Part shown: positions 8,145-17,005 of the stretch, in pieces | Layout: each line of letters opens with the position of its first letter | Position numbering within the stretch: the first letter of the stretch is position 1 | NCBI GenBank assembly: GCA_964579305.1 | Contig: CAZOGY010000008.1 | Location: 1 to 54,047, forward strand | Origin: JBCBWG01 sp964579305 | GTDB taxonomy: Bacteria; Pseudomonadota; Alphaproteobacteria; Rhizobiales; Hyphomicrobiaceae | Reading direction: 5' to 3' | DNA length: 54,047 nucleotides | The notes under the pieces: model-generated | What the model was told of the DNA's origin: nothing | Databases searched by the model: none | Seen by the model: the letters and a program-made list of their open reading frames with translations, nothing else | Position numbers and translations under genes: made by a program

Positions 8145-10760
8145 ATGCACCGTATTGACTTGCGGCTTTCTCGTTTGTTCGCCGTTGCGACTATTGTTTT
8201 CGCTTGTGGCTTTGCAAACGTTGCCGCACGTGCGCAGATCAAAGAGCCTTCTGCGGAATTGAAAAACCTGCGCGCGCTTGCCACTGATTTTTATAAGTCC
8301 GGGGCCTATAAAGAAGCGCTGACGTTTTCGCAGCAGGCCTTGGCGAAAACCATCGAAGAATTCGGTGAGAACAGCAACCAGGCAGCGATCTGGACTTACA
8401 GCGTCGGATTTATTGCCGATAAGGCTGGCGACTTCGACGCTGCGGTGGTGGCCTTTCAAAAATCGGTCGCGGTCCGCGAAGTGGTCTATGGGCCGGAGTC
8501 CGCTGGCGTCGCTCAAGCCTTGGAGGAATTGGGACAGGCTGCGTTGAAAGGCGGCAAAACAAGACTGGCGCGGTCAGCGTTTGACCGGGTCATCAAAATC
8601 CGAAACGACCTCATCCCGTTGCCCAATCATCCGTTTTCGGCGACCGCCTATGGGCGCCTGGCATCGGTGGATCTGGCTGAAGGTCAGCCGTTGGCCGCGC
8701 TTGCGGGGTTTCGAAAAGCCGTCTCACTGCTTGAGCAGAACGACGTCAGTATGCTTGCGCGCGAGTTCCGGCAGGCTGATACAGCGCGCAAACGTTTTGC
8801 GTTTGTTGGCCTTGCGCAGGCTGCGATGGCGGCGTCGCGCGCGCCGGGCCAGGACCAGCGGCAGTTGTTTGCCGAAGGGTTTCGGGCCGCGCAGTTAGCC
8901 TGGCGCACATCGGCTGCCGCGGCGATCGCTAAAATGTCGGCACGGCTTGGCGCTGGCCGGACGCCGCTTGCCCGCGATGTCGGCGAGATCGATACGCTGA
9001 ACCGACAACTTGAGGCGCTGCGGACCGCCGATAACAACAGCATGAAAGCCTGGAACGCGAAGCTCCAGGCTAGCAAACCGTGGCGCGATGCGGCAGCGGC
9101 CATGCAAAAAATCGGTACTGCGCGGGAGCGTGCGGGCCGGCCGTATATGCGTCGGCAGATTGAATTGGGCCAAGAGATTTCGAAGATTTCAAGCAACTGT
9201 AATCTCGGTCAGCGGCCAGCCAAAGCGGGCTGCGAAGGTGCACTTGAGCGGGTCCAGAAACTCAGTCAGGAGCTTTCAGAGCTCTCTGCCAAAATGCGTG
9301 CACTGCAGGGCGACCCACGGGACGTGTTGGCGGCCTCGCAGCGTTTGCAAGCCGCCGAACAGGCGATCCCTGGATATGCAGCTTATAAGGCTGAGCAAAC
9401 GGAAATTTTTGCGCAACGCCAAAAGCTTGAAGCGCGCATCGATGCACTGCGAAAAAGCGTGGCGTCGCGCTATCCAGCCTATAATGCGCTGGTCAATCCG
9501 ACGCCGGTGACGCCGGCGCGCGTTGCCGAAATTCTGGGACCCGACGAAGTTCTCGTGCTGCTGCTTTCGGGCGAGCAATCAAGCTATGTTTGGGCGATTG
9601 CAAAGGACCGGCAGGCGTGGGCGGAGATCAAGGCAACGCGCAAAGAGATTGCCGAGCACGTCAGCGCGCTCCGGCTTGCGCTTGATCCGTTGATTGCGCA
9701 GCGCTCGGGGCAAAGCGTACCGTTTGATGTTGGCCGCGCGCACAAGCTCTACAGGCTGATCTTCGGCGGTGTGCGCGATGTGTTGACTGCCAAACGGCAT
9801 CTCATTCTCGTGCCGACAGGCCCGATGACGAGTTTGCCGCCGCAGGTCCTCGTCACGGAGCCGCCGGCGCAAGGCGTCTCGCCGCAAGCCGCGCTTGCGC
9901 GCGCTCAATGGCTGATCCGCAAGACTGCGATAAGCGTGCTGCCATCAGTGCAATCGCTTGAAGCCCTACGGCGTCTTGCACCGCGCAGTGGCGCGGCGCG
10001 CGCTTTCATCGGTATTGGCGATCCCGATTTGAAAGGGGCTGCGCCGACCCCGCAGCCGGCTCGTGGTGCGGGCGCGCAGACAGTTGCAGCGCGGGCGCGC
10101 AATGCCAGCGCCAGTCAATCGTTTTATCGCGGTGCGCTGGCCGATGTCCGGGCGGTGTCGTCGCTGACCCCCTTGCCTGACACGGCGACAGAATTGCGCG
10201 CGATTGCAAAGGTGCTGCAGGCGGGCCCGGATGATCTCTTGCTGCGTGAACGCGCACGCGAGCCGATTGTCCGGCAGCGCGCGTTGGACGACTACCGCAT
10301 CGTACATTTCGCAACGCATGGACTTGTGACCGGCGAGTTGAGCGGACTTGCCGAGCCCGCACTCGTGCTGACGCCGCCGCCCAAGGCGAGCGCGGCCGAC
10401 GACGGGCTGTTGACGGCATCGGAGATTGTGACGCTTGCGCTTGATGCGGATTGGGTCGTTCTTTCGGCATGCAATACGGCATCGGGCGATACCGTGGGTG
10501 CCGAAGCGCTGTCGGGGCTTGCGCGGGCATTCTTCTTTGCTGGCGCGCGCGCATTGCTTGTCTCGCACTGGTCGGTGTTTTCCGATGCGGCGGTCAAGCT
10601 GACGACGACGACGTTTGCAGAGCTGCAGCGCGGCGGCGCGTCTGGCCGCGGCGTTGGCCGGGCCGAGGCGCTGCGGCGGGCGATGTTGGTTTTGATCGAG
10701 CAGGGTAAGCCGCCAGCCTACTGGGCGCCGTTTGTCGTGGTCGGCGATGGCGGGCGGTGA
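8145..10760 (+). CDS. Exported TPR-CHAT domain protein (caspase-like peptidase fold)
   Basis: An 871-residue protein. It starts with a signal peptide (LFAVATIVFACGFANVAARAQ), followed by TPR-like helices (about residues 40-220, for example GAYKEALTFSQQALAKTIEEFG), a long helical middle, and a C-terminal CHAT domain from about residue 480. The CHAT catalytic pair is intact: His725 in VHFATHG and Cys776 in LSACNTA. CHAT domains are caspase/separase-clan peptidases; TPR-CHAT proteins occur widely and a few are activated proteases in defence systems. Here the signal peptide points to a periplasmic or secreted role, which differs from those. The start is the ATG at 8145 with GAGG six bases upstream; an earlier in-frame codon at 8076 would overlap the PAAR gene and push the signal peptide inward. 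The substrate is unknown. Confidence 0.88.
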   Translation: MHRIDLRLSRLFAVATIVFACGFANVAARAQIKEPSAELKNLRALATDFYKSGAYKEALTFSQQALAKTIEEFGENSNQAAIWTYSVGFIADKAGDFDAAVVAFQKSVAVREVVYGPESAGVAQALEELGQAALKGGKTRLARSAFDRVIKIRNDLIPLPNHPFSATAYGRLASVDLAEGQPLAALAGFRKAVSLLEQNDVSMLAREFRQADTARKRFAFVGLAQAAMAASRAPGQDQRQLFAEGFRAAQLAWRTSAAAAIAKMSARLGAGRTPLARDVGEIDTLNRQLEALRTADNNSMKAWNAKLQASKPWRDAAAAMQKIGTARERAGRPYMRRQIELGQEISKISSNCNLGQRPAKAGCEGALERVQKLSQELSELSAKMRALQGDPRDVLAASQRLQAAEQAIPGYAAYKAEQTEIFAQRQKLEARIDALRKSVASRYPAYNALVNPTPVTPARVAEILGPDEVLVLLLSGEQSSYVWAIAKDRQAWAEIKATRKEIAEHVSALRLALDPLIAQRSGQSVPFDVGRAHKLYRLIFGGVRDVLTAKRHLILVPTGPMTSLPPQVLVTEPPAQGVSPQAALARAQWLIRKTAISVLPSVQSLEALRRLAPRSGAARAFIGIGDPDLKGAAPTPQPARGAGAQTVAARARNASASQSFYRGALADVRAVSSLTPLPDTATELRAIAKVLQAGPDDLLLRERAREPIVRQRALDDYRIVHFATHGLVTGELSGLAEPALVLTPPPKASAADDGLLTASEIVTLALDADWVVLSACNTASGDTVGAEALSGLARAFFFAGARALLVSHWSVFSDAAVKLTTTTFAELQRGGASGRGVGRAEALRRAMLVLIEQGKPPAYWAPFVVVGDGGR

Positions 10761-10803
10761 TCGCCCATGATGGTGGAATCTTCGCTGCGAAAGTGAGACC
10801 GGT

Positions 10804-11370
10804 ATGACGACGTTGGCTGCGGCGCAGAAGGATGGCGTGACGGCGATTGCGACCGACAGTTGCCTCAATATCGGTGATTATCGCGCGTCGAGCGCGGAGC
10901 AGGTCAACACGTCCAAATTGATCGTGGGCGATCGGTTCGCGCTGGGGCTGACTGGAACCGCCGCGTCGCATTACGCCTATGAAGTCCTGGTTGAGGAACT
11001 GGGCCCCATCCCAACCGAGACGCCACAGGCGGTGTTTGGATGGATGAACCGCGCCCACGGTCAATTGAAGGAGCGGTTTTTCGCACAAGATCCAGAGGCC
11101 GATGATGACTTTGAGCGCAGCCCCTATCACGCCGGCCTGCTTGTGGGGCCGGGCAAGATTTATCTGATTGCCGCTACGCGCAACGTTGCTGAGTTTCGCC
11201 GGTTTCGCGCCACCGGCAGCGGCGATCATCTGGCGATCGGCGCCATGGAAGCGCTGTATGACAGTTTGCCTGCGGAGGACCTCGTTCGGCGTGCGGTCGA
11301 GATTGCCTGCAAATACGATTCAGGATCGGAGGGGCCGGTGCAGGTCGCGACTTTTGACGCGTCGGCATGA
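10804..11370 (+). CDS. Proteasome-fold Ntn-hydrolase (HslV-like), small stand-alone
   Basis: A 188-residue protein beginning Met-Thr-Thr. After removal of Met, Thr1 would be the N-terminal nucleophile, as in HslV and proteasome beta subunits. Counting from that Thr, Asp17 (in AIATDS) sits exactly where HslV has its conserved Asp, and Lys37 lies near the position of the HslV catalytic Lys33. Near residues 135-155, ATGSGDHLAIGAMEALYD resembles the proteasome GSGxxxAxGAxEALY motif. It is therefore a candidate peptidase or amidohydrolase of the proteasome superfamily, not HslV itself, because no HslU is adjacent. It lies 43 bases after the CHAT gene on the same strand and may form an operon with it. 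Substrate unknown. Confidence 0.75.
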   Translation: MTTLAAAQKDGVTAIATDSCLNIGDYRASSAEQVNTSKLIVGDRFALGLTGTAASHYAYEVLVEELGPIPTETPQAVFGWMNRAHGQLKERFFAQDPEADDDFERSPYHAGLLVGPGKIYLIAATRNVAEFRRFRATGSGDHLAIGAMEALYDSLPAEDLVRRAVEIACKYDSGSEGPVQVATFDASA

Positions 11371-11397
11371 GCCAGGCAAAGCTACGCCTGGCCTTTG
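11371..11397 (+). terminator. Possible weak terminator hairpin
   Basis: A 7-bp perfect stem GCCAGGC/GCCTGGC with an eight-base loop starts immediately after the Ntn-hydrolase stop codon. Only a short T run follows (CTTTG), so termination may be inefficient. It separates the PAAR/CHAT/Ntn group from coxD. Confidence 0.35.
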
Positions 11398-11451
11398 CGT
11401 TCGGCGCAGGTCGCCGATAGGCTGGACAGCCTGTAGCGACCCGGAGTTCCC

Positions 11452-12393
11452 ATGACGGTTACGCCTCTTCCAGCCGACGTCAGCGCCACCCGGCAAGCCT
11501 TGGCACGCGGCGGCTATCTGGCCGATGACGCGATTGCCACAAGCGTGTTTCTTGCGCTGAAACTCGGCCGGCCATTGTTCCTGGAGGGCGAGGCTGGGGT
11601 CGGGAAGACGGAGATTGCGCGCGTTTTGGCCGATGTCTTGGGGCGACCGCTCGTGCGTTTGCAGTGTTACGAGGGGCTTGATCTGGCCTCAGCGGCTTAC
11701 GATTGGAACGTCGCGCGCCAGCTTATCCACATTCGGGCCGCGGAAGCTTCCGGGCAGGCGGGCAGCGCAGCCGCGCTTGAGGCTGATCTTTATGCGCCGG
11801 ACTATCTGCTTGAGCGGCCATTGCTGCGCGCGATCGAGCTGTGCCGGGCTGGGACGCCGCCGGTGCTGTTGATTGACGAGCTGGACCGGGCGGATGAACC
11901 GTTCGAAGCGTTTCTTTTGGAATTCTTGGCAGATTATCAGATCACCATTCCCGAGCTGGGCACGCTCTGCGCTGATGTCCCGCCAGTGACCATTCTGACA
12001 TCCAATCGCACGCGTGAGGTTCACGACGCGATCCGGCGGCGCTGTTTTTATCTGTGGGTCGACTATCCCAACGCAGAACGCGAGCGTGAGATCTTGCGGC
12101 TCAAGGTGCCCGACGCACCGGCGGTTCTGGCCGATCAGATCGTCGATTTCGTGCAGCAGATCCGTGAGATGGATCTGTATAAAAATCCAGGCATTGCCGA
12201 GACGATCAATTGGGCCCAAGCGTTGACGGCGTTGAACGCGGTGTCGCTGGATCCCGAAGCCGTGCAGTCGACGCTGGGCACGTTGCTCAAGTACCAAGAT
12301 GACATCGCTCAACTCCAGGGATCGCAAGCCGCGCGTGTCTTGCAGAACCTAAAAACCGATGCCCAACAGGCTGCTGCCGAAGCGGGCGCGTAG
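11452..12393 (+). CDS. coxD: MoxR-family AAA+ ATPase, CoxD-like
   Basis: CoxD-type MoxR ATPases act as chaperones that help mature the active site of CO dehydrogenase and related molybdenum hydroxylases. The 313-residue protein has Walker A GEAGVGKT (46-53), Walker B VLLIDE (138-143), the sensor segment ILTSNRTREVHDAIRRRC and the CoxD signature RLQCYEGLDLASAAYDWN. The length is normal. It is followed 83 bases later by a CoxE-like VWA gene, the usual MoxR-VWA pairing. The structural genes coxG-S-L-M lie about 29 kb downstream on the opposite strand. The start is the ATG at 11452, preceded by GGAG. Confidence 0.88.
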   Translation: MTVTPLPADVSATRQALARGGYLADDAIATSVFLALKLGRPLFLEGEAGVGKTEIARVLADVLGRPLVRLQCYEGLDLASAAYDWNVARQLIHIRAAEASGQAGSAAALEADLYAPDYLLERPLLRAIELCRAGTPPVLLIDELDRADEPFEAFLLEFLADYQITIPELGTLCADVPPVTILTSNRTREVHDAIRRRCFYLWVDYPNAEREREILRLKVPDAPAVLADQIVDFVQQIREMDLYKNPGIAETINWAQALTALNAVSLDPEAVQSTLGTLLKYQDDIAQLQGSQAARVLQNLKTDAQQAAAEAGA

Positions 12394-12476
12394 TCTGACG
12401 CGCCATCCATTTGCGCAGTCTTGCGGGGCTCGGACACGCGCCCCCGCCATCCAGCCCAGCCCAAGGCCACGTTGCA

Positions 12477-13697
12477 ATGACTGAGACCGGACCCGTTCGC
12501 ACCGAGACCAAACGTCCGGCGGCCAATATCGCACTGGCGCGGGCTGATGGCGGGCGGATGGCCGATAACATCGTGCATTTTGCGCGGCTGTTGCGGGCCA
12601 GCGGTCTTGCGGTGGCGCCAGACCGCACCGCGCTTGCTGTGCAGGCGGTGATGGCGGCCGGCCTGGATGATCCGCGCAAGCTTTACTGGACGTTGCATGC
12701 AGCCTTCGTGACCCGGCGTGCGGACCGCGAGATCTTCAATCAAGCGTTTGTCATGTTCTGGAAGGACCCGGATTATCTGAGCCAGATGCTTTCGCTTGTC
12801 GTGCCGCAGTTTCGTTCCAATCAGGAGGCTTTCGACCAGCCGCTTTCTCGTCGTCTATCGGAAAGCTTGTTTGCCGGGCGAGAGACGCCGCAGGCAGACC
12901 CGGAAGACATGGTTGAGATCGATGCGCATGGTACGTTCTCACAATCGGAGACGTTTCAAACGAAAGACTTTGAGCAGATGAGCGCGGCCGAGCTTCTTGC
13001 TGCGCGCGCCGCCATAGCCAACCTCGTGTTGCCGTTTGACCGTTTGCGGACACGGCGCCAACGGCGCGCGCCGCGGCCGGGCCGGCTTGATGTCAAAGCC
13101 ATGTTGCGAGAGACCGGCCGGCGCGGCGCCGATTATCTCGTGCCACGCTGGAAAGCGGCTGCCGTGCGGCGGCCCCCGCTTGTGATCCTGGCGGACATTT
13201 CAGGAAGTATGGACACGTATGCCCGTATTCTTTTGCACTTCGTCCATGCGCTGACCAATGATCGCGACCGCGTTTATGCGTTTTTGTTTGCAACGCGGCT
13301 GACCAATATCACGCGGCTCTTGGCGCACCGGGATCCCGATGCCGCGATCAGCGACGTTGGACGGCAGGTGACGGACTGGTCCGGCGGCACGCGGATCGGC
13401 GCTGCGATCGATGATTTCAACCGCGTCTGGGCCCGGCGAGTGTTGGGCCAGAATGCCACCGTTTTGTTGATCACCGATGGCCTTGATCGCGATGGCGGCG
13501 CGGGCATCGCGACGGCGGCCCGGCGGTTGCGCGCAAACGCGCGGCGGCTGATCTGGCTCAATCCGCTGATGCGCTATGATGGCTATGAGCCTGTCGCCTC
13601 AGGTGCGGCCGCCCTGTCGCAATACGTGCACGAAACCCGACCCTGTCATAATCTTGCAAGCCTGCGTGCGCTTGGCGCGGCCCTGGGACAACGTTGA
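12477..13697 (+). CDS. coxE: VWA domain protein, CoxE-like
   Basis: CoxE works with the CoxD ATPase in maturing CO-dehydrogenase-type enzymes. The 406-residue protein has an N-terminal CoxE region (DNIVHFARLLRASGLAV, then LYWTLHAAFVTRRADREIFNQAF) and a C-terminal VWA domain with an intact MIDAS metal site, DISGSMD at 240-246, followed by WSGGTRIG and LITDGLDRD. The middle (about 185-205) is rich in arginine. The start is uncertain: I use the ATG at 12477; an in-frame ATG at 12558 would begin just before the conserved N-terminal block, and the frame is also open upstream to 12411. Paired with the MoxR gene upstream. Confidence 0.88.
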   Translation: MTETGPVRTETKRPAANIALARADGGRMADNIVHFARLLRASGLAVAPDRTALAVQAVMAAGLDDPRKLYWTLHAAFVTRRADREIFNQAFVMFWKDPDYLSQMLSLVVPQFRSNQEAFDQPLSRRLSESLFAGRETPQADPEDMVEIDAHGTFSQSETFQTKDFEQMSAAELLAARAAIANLVLPFDRLRTRRQRRAPRPGRLDVKAMLRETGRRGADYLVPRWKAAAVRRPPLVILADISGSMDTYARILLHFVHALTNDRDRVYAFLFATRLTNITRLLAHRDPDAAISDVGRQVTDWSGGTRIGAAIDDFNRVWARRVLGQNATVLLITDGLDRDGGAGIATAARRLRANARRLIWLNPLMRYDGYEPVASGAAALSQYVHETRPCHNLASLRALGAALGQR

Positions 13698-13824
13698 TCG
13701 CTTTGCTCTGGCAGGCGGACCCGCGGGGCTTGGGCGGCCCACGATTGAACGATACTGTAATTGGGTGCGGTGGCCGGGCCATCGTGACCGGTCGTTTGTT
13801 GCGTTCAGCCAGGCGAGGCCCTGC

Positions 13825-14964
13825 ATGCTTACCCATCAACGCGCGCTGTTCGATATACCGCGCGAGGTCTGTTATCTGTCTGCGGCCTCCTACTCGCCGC
13901 TGCCGCTGGCTGTGCAAGCGGCGGGACATCGCGGTGTGATGAGCAAGGGCCGGCCTTGGCAGGTGTCCAAGGCCTATCGCGATGGACAGTTCCTGCGCGC
14001 CCGGACTGCAGCGGCGCGGCTGATCAATGCCGATCCGGATGATGTGGCGCTCGTTGCCTCCGTTGCCTATGGCTTTGCGACGGCGGCAAAGCTGTTGGCG
14101 GTCGAACCGGGTCAGCGCGTTCTGGTTTTGCAGGATGATCATTCGTCGCCGGTGTTGGCTTGGCATGAATGGGCCGAGGCTGGCGGTTTTGAGGTGGAAA
14201 CCGTCAAACAACCTGCCGATCACGATTGGACATCGGCGCTGCTTGAGGCGATTGACCGCCCGGGTGCACCACCGGTCGCGGTCGCGTCGATTTCCAACGT
14301 GCACTGGGCCGATGGCTGCATGGTCGATCTGGCGCCGGTGAGCCGTGCGCTCAAGGCACGAGGGGCTGCGCTGGCGCTTGATGCAACGCAGGCCGCAGGC
14401 GTGATCCCGATGGACGTCAACGCGTTCGACCCTGATTTTGTGATGTTCCCAACCTACAAGTGGCTGCTCGGGCCGTATGGCCGCGCGTTTCTTTATGTCG
14501 CAAAACGCCATCAAGGCGGCGCACCCATTGAGCAGACGACGGCCGCGCGCAAACACGTCCGTTCTGAAGACCTCGTTTATTTTACGGACCTCGACTACAT
14601 CGATGGCGCCGAACGATTTGACATGGGAGAGCGCGATTATTTCGTGACCATGGAAATGGCATCGGTCGGCATGGAACTTGTCGCGGAATGGGGGGCTGCA
14701 GCGATCTCGGAACGGCTGCGCGCCGTGACGGATGCCATGGCGGCACAGTTTCCAGAACTCGCGGTGCCGGACCGACGCTTTCGTGCACCGCATTTGTTGA
14801 GTTTCGCGGTTGCGCCTGAGCGGGCGAGCCAAATGTGCGATGCGCTTGCGGAAAAGAATGTGCACGTGACAGCGCGCCTTGGACGTGTCCGGGTGGCGCC
14901 GCACGTTTATAACGATGACGCGGATATCGAAACGTTCGTCTCGCAATTCAAAAGCGTGTTGTAG
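13825..14964 (+). CDS. Class V aminotransferase-family PLP enzyme
   Basis: A 379-residue fold type I PLP enzyme of aminotransferase class V (cysteine desulfurase, kynureninase and isopenicillin N epimerase relatives). The PLP aspartate is Asp186 (LALDATQAAGVIPMD) and the Schiff-base lysine is Lys212 (FPTYKWLLGPYG). The sequence around the lysine (TYKWLLGPYG) resembles uncharacterised epimerase/desulfurase-like members rather than IscS or SufS. No mobile cysteine loop typical of IscS is seen, so the substrate is unknown. The ATG at 13825 follows AGGCGAGG at a good distance; the frame is open further upstream, but that would run into coxE. The nitronate monooxygenase gene follows 51 bases later on the same strand. 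Confidence 0.85.
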   Translation: MLTHQRALFDIPREVCYLSAASYSPLPLAVQAAGHRGVMSKGRPWQVSKAYRDGQFLRARTAAARLINADPDDVALVASVAYGFATAAKLLAVEPGQRVLVLQDDHSSPVLAWHEWAEAGGFEVETVKQPADHDWTSALLEAIDRPGAPPVAVASISNVHWADGCMVDLAPVSRALKARGAALALDATQAAGVIPMDVNAFDPDFVMFPTYKWLLGPYGRAFLYVAKRHQGGAPIEQTTAARKHVRSEDLVYFTDLDYIDGAERFDMGERDYFVTMEMASVGMELVAEWGAAAISERLRAVTDAMAAQFPELAVPDRRFRAPHLLSFAVAPERASQMCDALAEKNVHVTARLGRVRVAPHVYNDDADIETFVSQFKSVL

Positions 14965-15015
14965 TTGTGCGCGGCAGGTTGCGCCATATATGAGAAAATA
15001 GTGAAGGAAACACCG

Positions 15016-15987
15016 ATGGCCTTGCCACAAATCTTAAAAAACCTGTCGCTTCCTGTCGTCGGTGCGCCGCTCTTTATTGTCTCGAACCCTGATCTGGTTT
15101 TGGCGCAATGCAAGGCGGGTATCGTTGGCGCATTCCCAGCCTTGAATGCGCGTGAAGGCGAAGGCGAGCCGGTTCAGCTCGAATTATGGCTGCAGCGCAT
15201 TACTGAAGAGCTGGATCGCTATAACCAGGCCAATCCGGAGTCTCCGGCCGCGCCATTCGCGGTCAATCAGATTGTGCACAGGTCAAACGTGCGGCTTGAG
15301 CGCGATATTGAAATCTGCATGAAATGGAAAGTGCCGATATGGATTACATCACTGGGGGCCCGGGTCGAAGTCAACGATGCCGCCCATGCGTGCGGCGCGA
15401 TTACGCTGCATGACGTGATCAACAATCGGTTTGCGAAAAAAGCGATTGAAAAAGGGGCGGACGGATTGATTGCGGTGGCAGCCGGCGCCGGTGGGCATGC
15501 TGGCACGTTGTCGCCATTCGCCTTGATCCAAGAGATCAGAGCCTGGTTTGACGGGCCGTTGCTGCTTTCGGGGTCGATCGCTACGGGCGAAGCGGTGCTT
15601 GCCGCACAGGCCATGGGGGCTGATCTTGCCTATATCGGGTCAGCGTTTATTGCCACGCAGGAGGCTAATGCTGATGCGCGTTATAAACAGGCGGTTGTTG
15701 ATGGTCATGCCGATGATATTGTCTACACAAATTTCTTTACCGGCGTGCACGGCAATTATCTAAAGGCCTCGATTGCAAATCAAGGCCTTGATCCCGATCA
15801 GCTGCCGCAGTCGGATGCTACAAAAATGGATTTTTCTTCAGGCGCGTCGAAACCGAAAGCTTGGAAGGATATCTGGGGCTCAGGCCAAGGTATTGGCGCG
15901 ATCGATGATGTTGTTTCGGCGCAAGATTATATCGCAAAGCTTTCGGAGCAATATGTTGCCGCACGCAAACGCCTTTGTGATGCGTGA
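15016..15987 (+). CDS. Nitronate monooxygenase (2-nitropropane dioxygenase family)
   Basis: FMN-dependent nitronate monooxygenases oxidise alkyl nitronates and detoxify propionate 3-nitronate. The 323-residue protein has LSLPVVGAPLFIVSNPDLVLAQ at the N-terminus, the FMN-binding VAAGAGGHAG with the likely catalytic His161, and the phosphate-binding segment LLLSGSIATGEAVLAAQAMGADLAYIGSAF. The start is the ATG at 15016, seven bases after GAAGGA. It could be co-transcribed with the class V aminotransferase. The family contains members of unknown substrate, so the exact reaction is not certain. Confidence 0.9.
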   Translation: MALPQILKNLSLPVVGAPLFIVSNPDLVLAQCKAGIVGAFPALNAREGEGEPVQLELWLQRITEELDRYNQANPESPAAPFAVNQIVHRSNVRLERDIEICMKWKVPIWITSLGARVEVNDAAHACGAITLHDVINNRFAKKAIEKGADGLIAVAAGAGGHAGTLSPFALIQEIRAWFDGPLLLSGSIATGEAVLAAQAMGADLAYIGSAFIATQEANADARYKQAVVDGHADDIVYTNFFTGVHGNYLKASIANQGLDPDQLPQSDATKMDFSSGASKPKAWKDIWGSGQGIGAIDDVVSAQDYIAKLSEQYVAARKRLCDA

Positions 15988-16019
15988 AACGCCAAGGAGT
16001 TTGGCTGCGGTGACAGTTT

Positions 16020-16811
16020 TCAGGCGTTGTCGGATATCGGTTCCTCCGATTGTTGTGAAAATATCGCGGCCACGTCGGCGTCTTCGAGAATGCGCCAGCT
16101 GCCCGGTGTTAGGTCTTCAGGCAATGCCAGGCCGCCAAAGTGGGTGCGGTGCAAGGCGGTGACATGATTGCCCAACGCGGCAAACATTCGGCGGACTTGA
16201 TGATAGCGCCCCTCGGTCACAGTCACTCGCACGACAGGCGCTAAGTCTTCGTTATCGCTGGGGCTGATGACATCCATGCGCACAGGTTTCAGGGGTTTGG
16301 TTTCGCCGGTGAGCAGCAATGTGCCCGATGCCAGTATCTCCGCCTCGTCGCCGCGTAATGGTCGGTCGAGGGTGGTGGTGTATGTTTTCGCCACGTGGTG
16401 CTTGGGTGAAATGGCGCGGTGAAGCAGATCGCCATCGTCGGTGAAGAGCAACAAACCGGTTGTTTCTTTGTCGAGGCGTCCAATTGTTGACAGGGACGGT
16501 TTGCGGATGCGCCAGCGCGCTGGCAGCAGGTCATAGACAAGCGCACCGATGTCGCGGTGTGAACAGGTGTAACCGGCCGGCTTGTTCATCATCACCATGA
16601 AGCCCGGCAATGGGTCGAGCTGTTGTCCGTCGATCAGAAGGCGCTTTGGCAGGTCGGGCGTGAGGGCGAGCGTTAAAGAGGCCGAGGTCAGTGTTTCGCC
16701 ATCGCATGTGATGGCGCCGGACCGGACGATCCACGCAATCTCCTTGCGTGATCCGTAGCCCAGGTTGGCCAACAGGCGATCCAGGCGCACGGTCGGTGTT
16801 TTCTGCTTCAT
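16020..16811 (-). CDS. RsuA/RluE-family rRNA pseudouridine synthase
   Basis: These enzymes convert specific uridines in ribosomal RNA to pseudouridine. The 263-residue protein has an N-terminal S4 RNA-binding domain (VRLDRLLANLGYGSRKEIAWIVRSGAITCDG) and the catalytic domain with GRLDKETTGLLL at 111-122, where Asp114 is the catalytic aspartate. The C-terminal EGRYHQVRRMFAALGNHVTALHR is typical. It belongs to the RsuA/RluB/RluE/RluF branch; I cannot choose the exact rRNA position. The start is the ATG at 16811 with GAGG eight bases upstream; an upstream in-frame start at 16868 lacks homology. Convergent with the nitronate monooxygenase gene. Confidence 0.92.
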   Translation of the reverse strand: MKQKTPTVRLDRLLANLGYGSRKEIAWIVRSGAITCDGETLTSASLTLALTPDLPKRLLIDGQQLDPLPGFMVMMNKPAGYTCSHRDIGALVYDLLPARWRIRKPSLSTIGRLDKETTGLLLFTDDGDLLHRAISPKHHVAKTYTTTLDRPLRGDEAEILASGTLLLTGETKPLKPVRMDVISPSDNEDLAPVVRVTVTEGRYHQVRRMFAALGNHVTALHRTHFGGLALPEDLTPGSWRILEDADVAAIFSQQSEEPISDNA

Positions 16812-17005
16812 CTCGTTTGCCTCGGGCCTGCATGGTGATTGCGGCAGTCGCCTGGAAATGCTGCGCATTCGCGGTCACGGTCTCAGTTTGAATGAAACGA
16901 GCACGCGAATGGAATTGCGTGTCGCTTTGCATCCGGACTTTGCTTGCGACCCCGTCTGTGTGGGCGCGTGAATTCAAACCGCGACAGGCGGGTTGGCACG
17001 CATTG

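Noticed and set aside
7720..11370. Type VI secretion or a CRISPR-linked CHAT system
   Set aside because: No VgrG, Hcp, sheath or Cas genes and no CRISPR repeats are present in the window, and the CHAT protein has a signal peptide.
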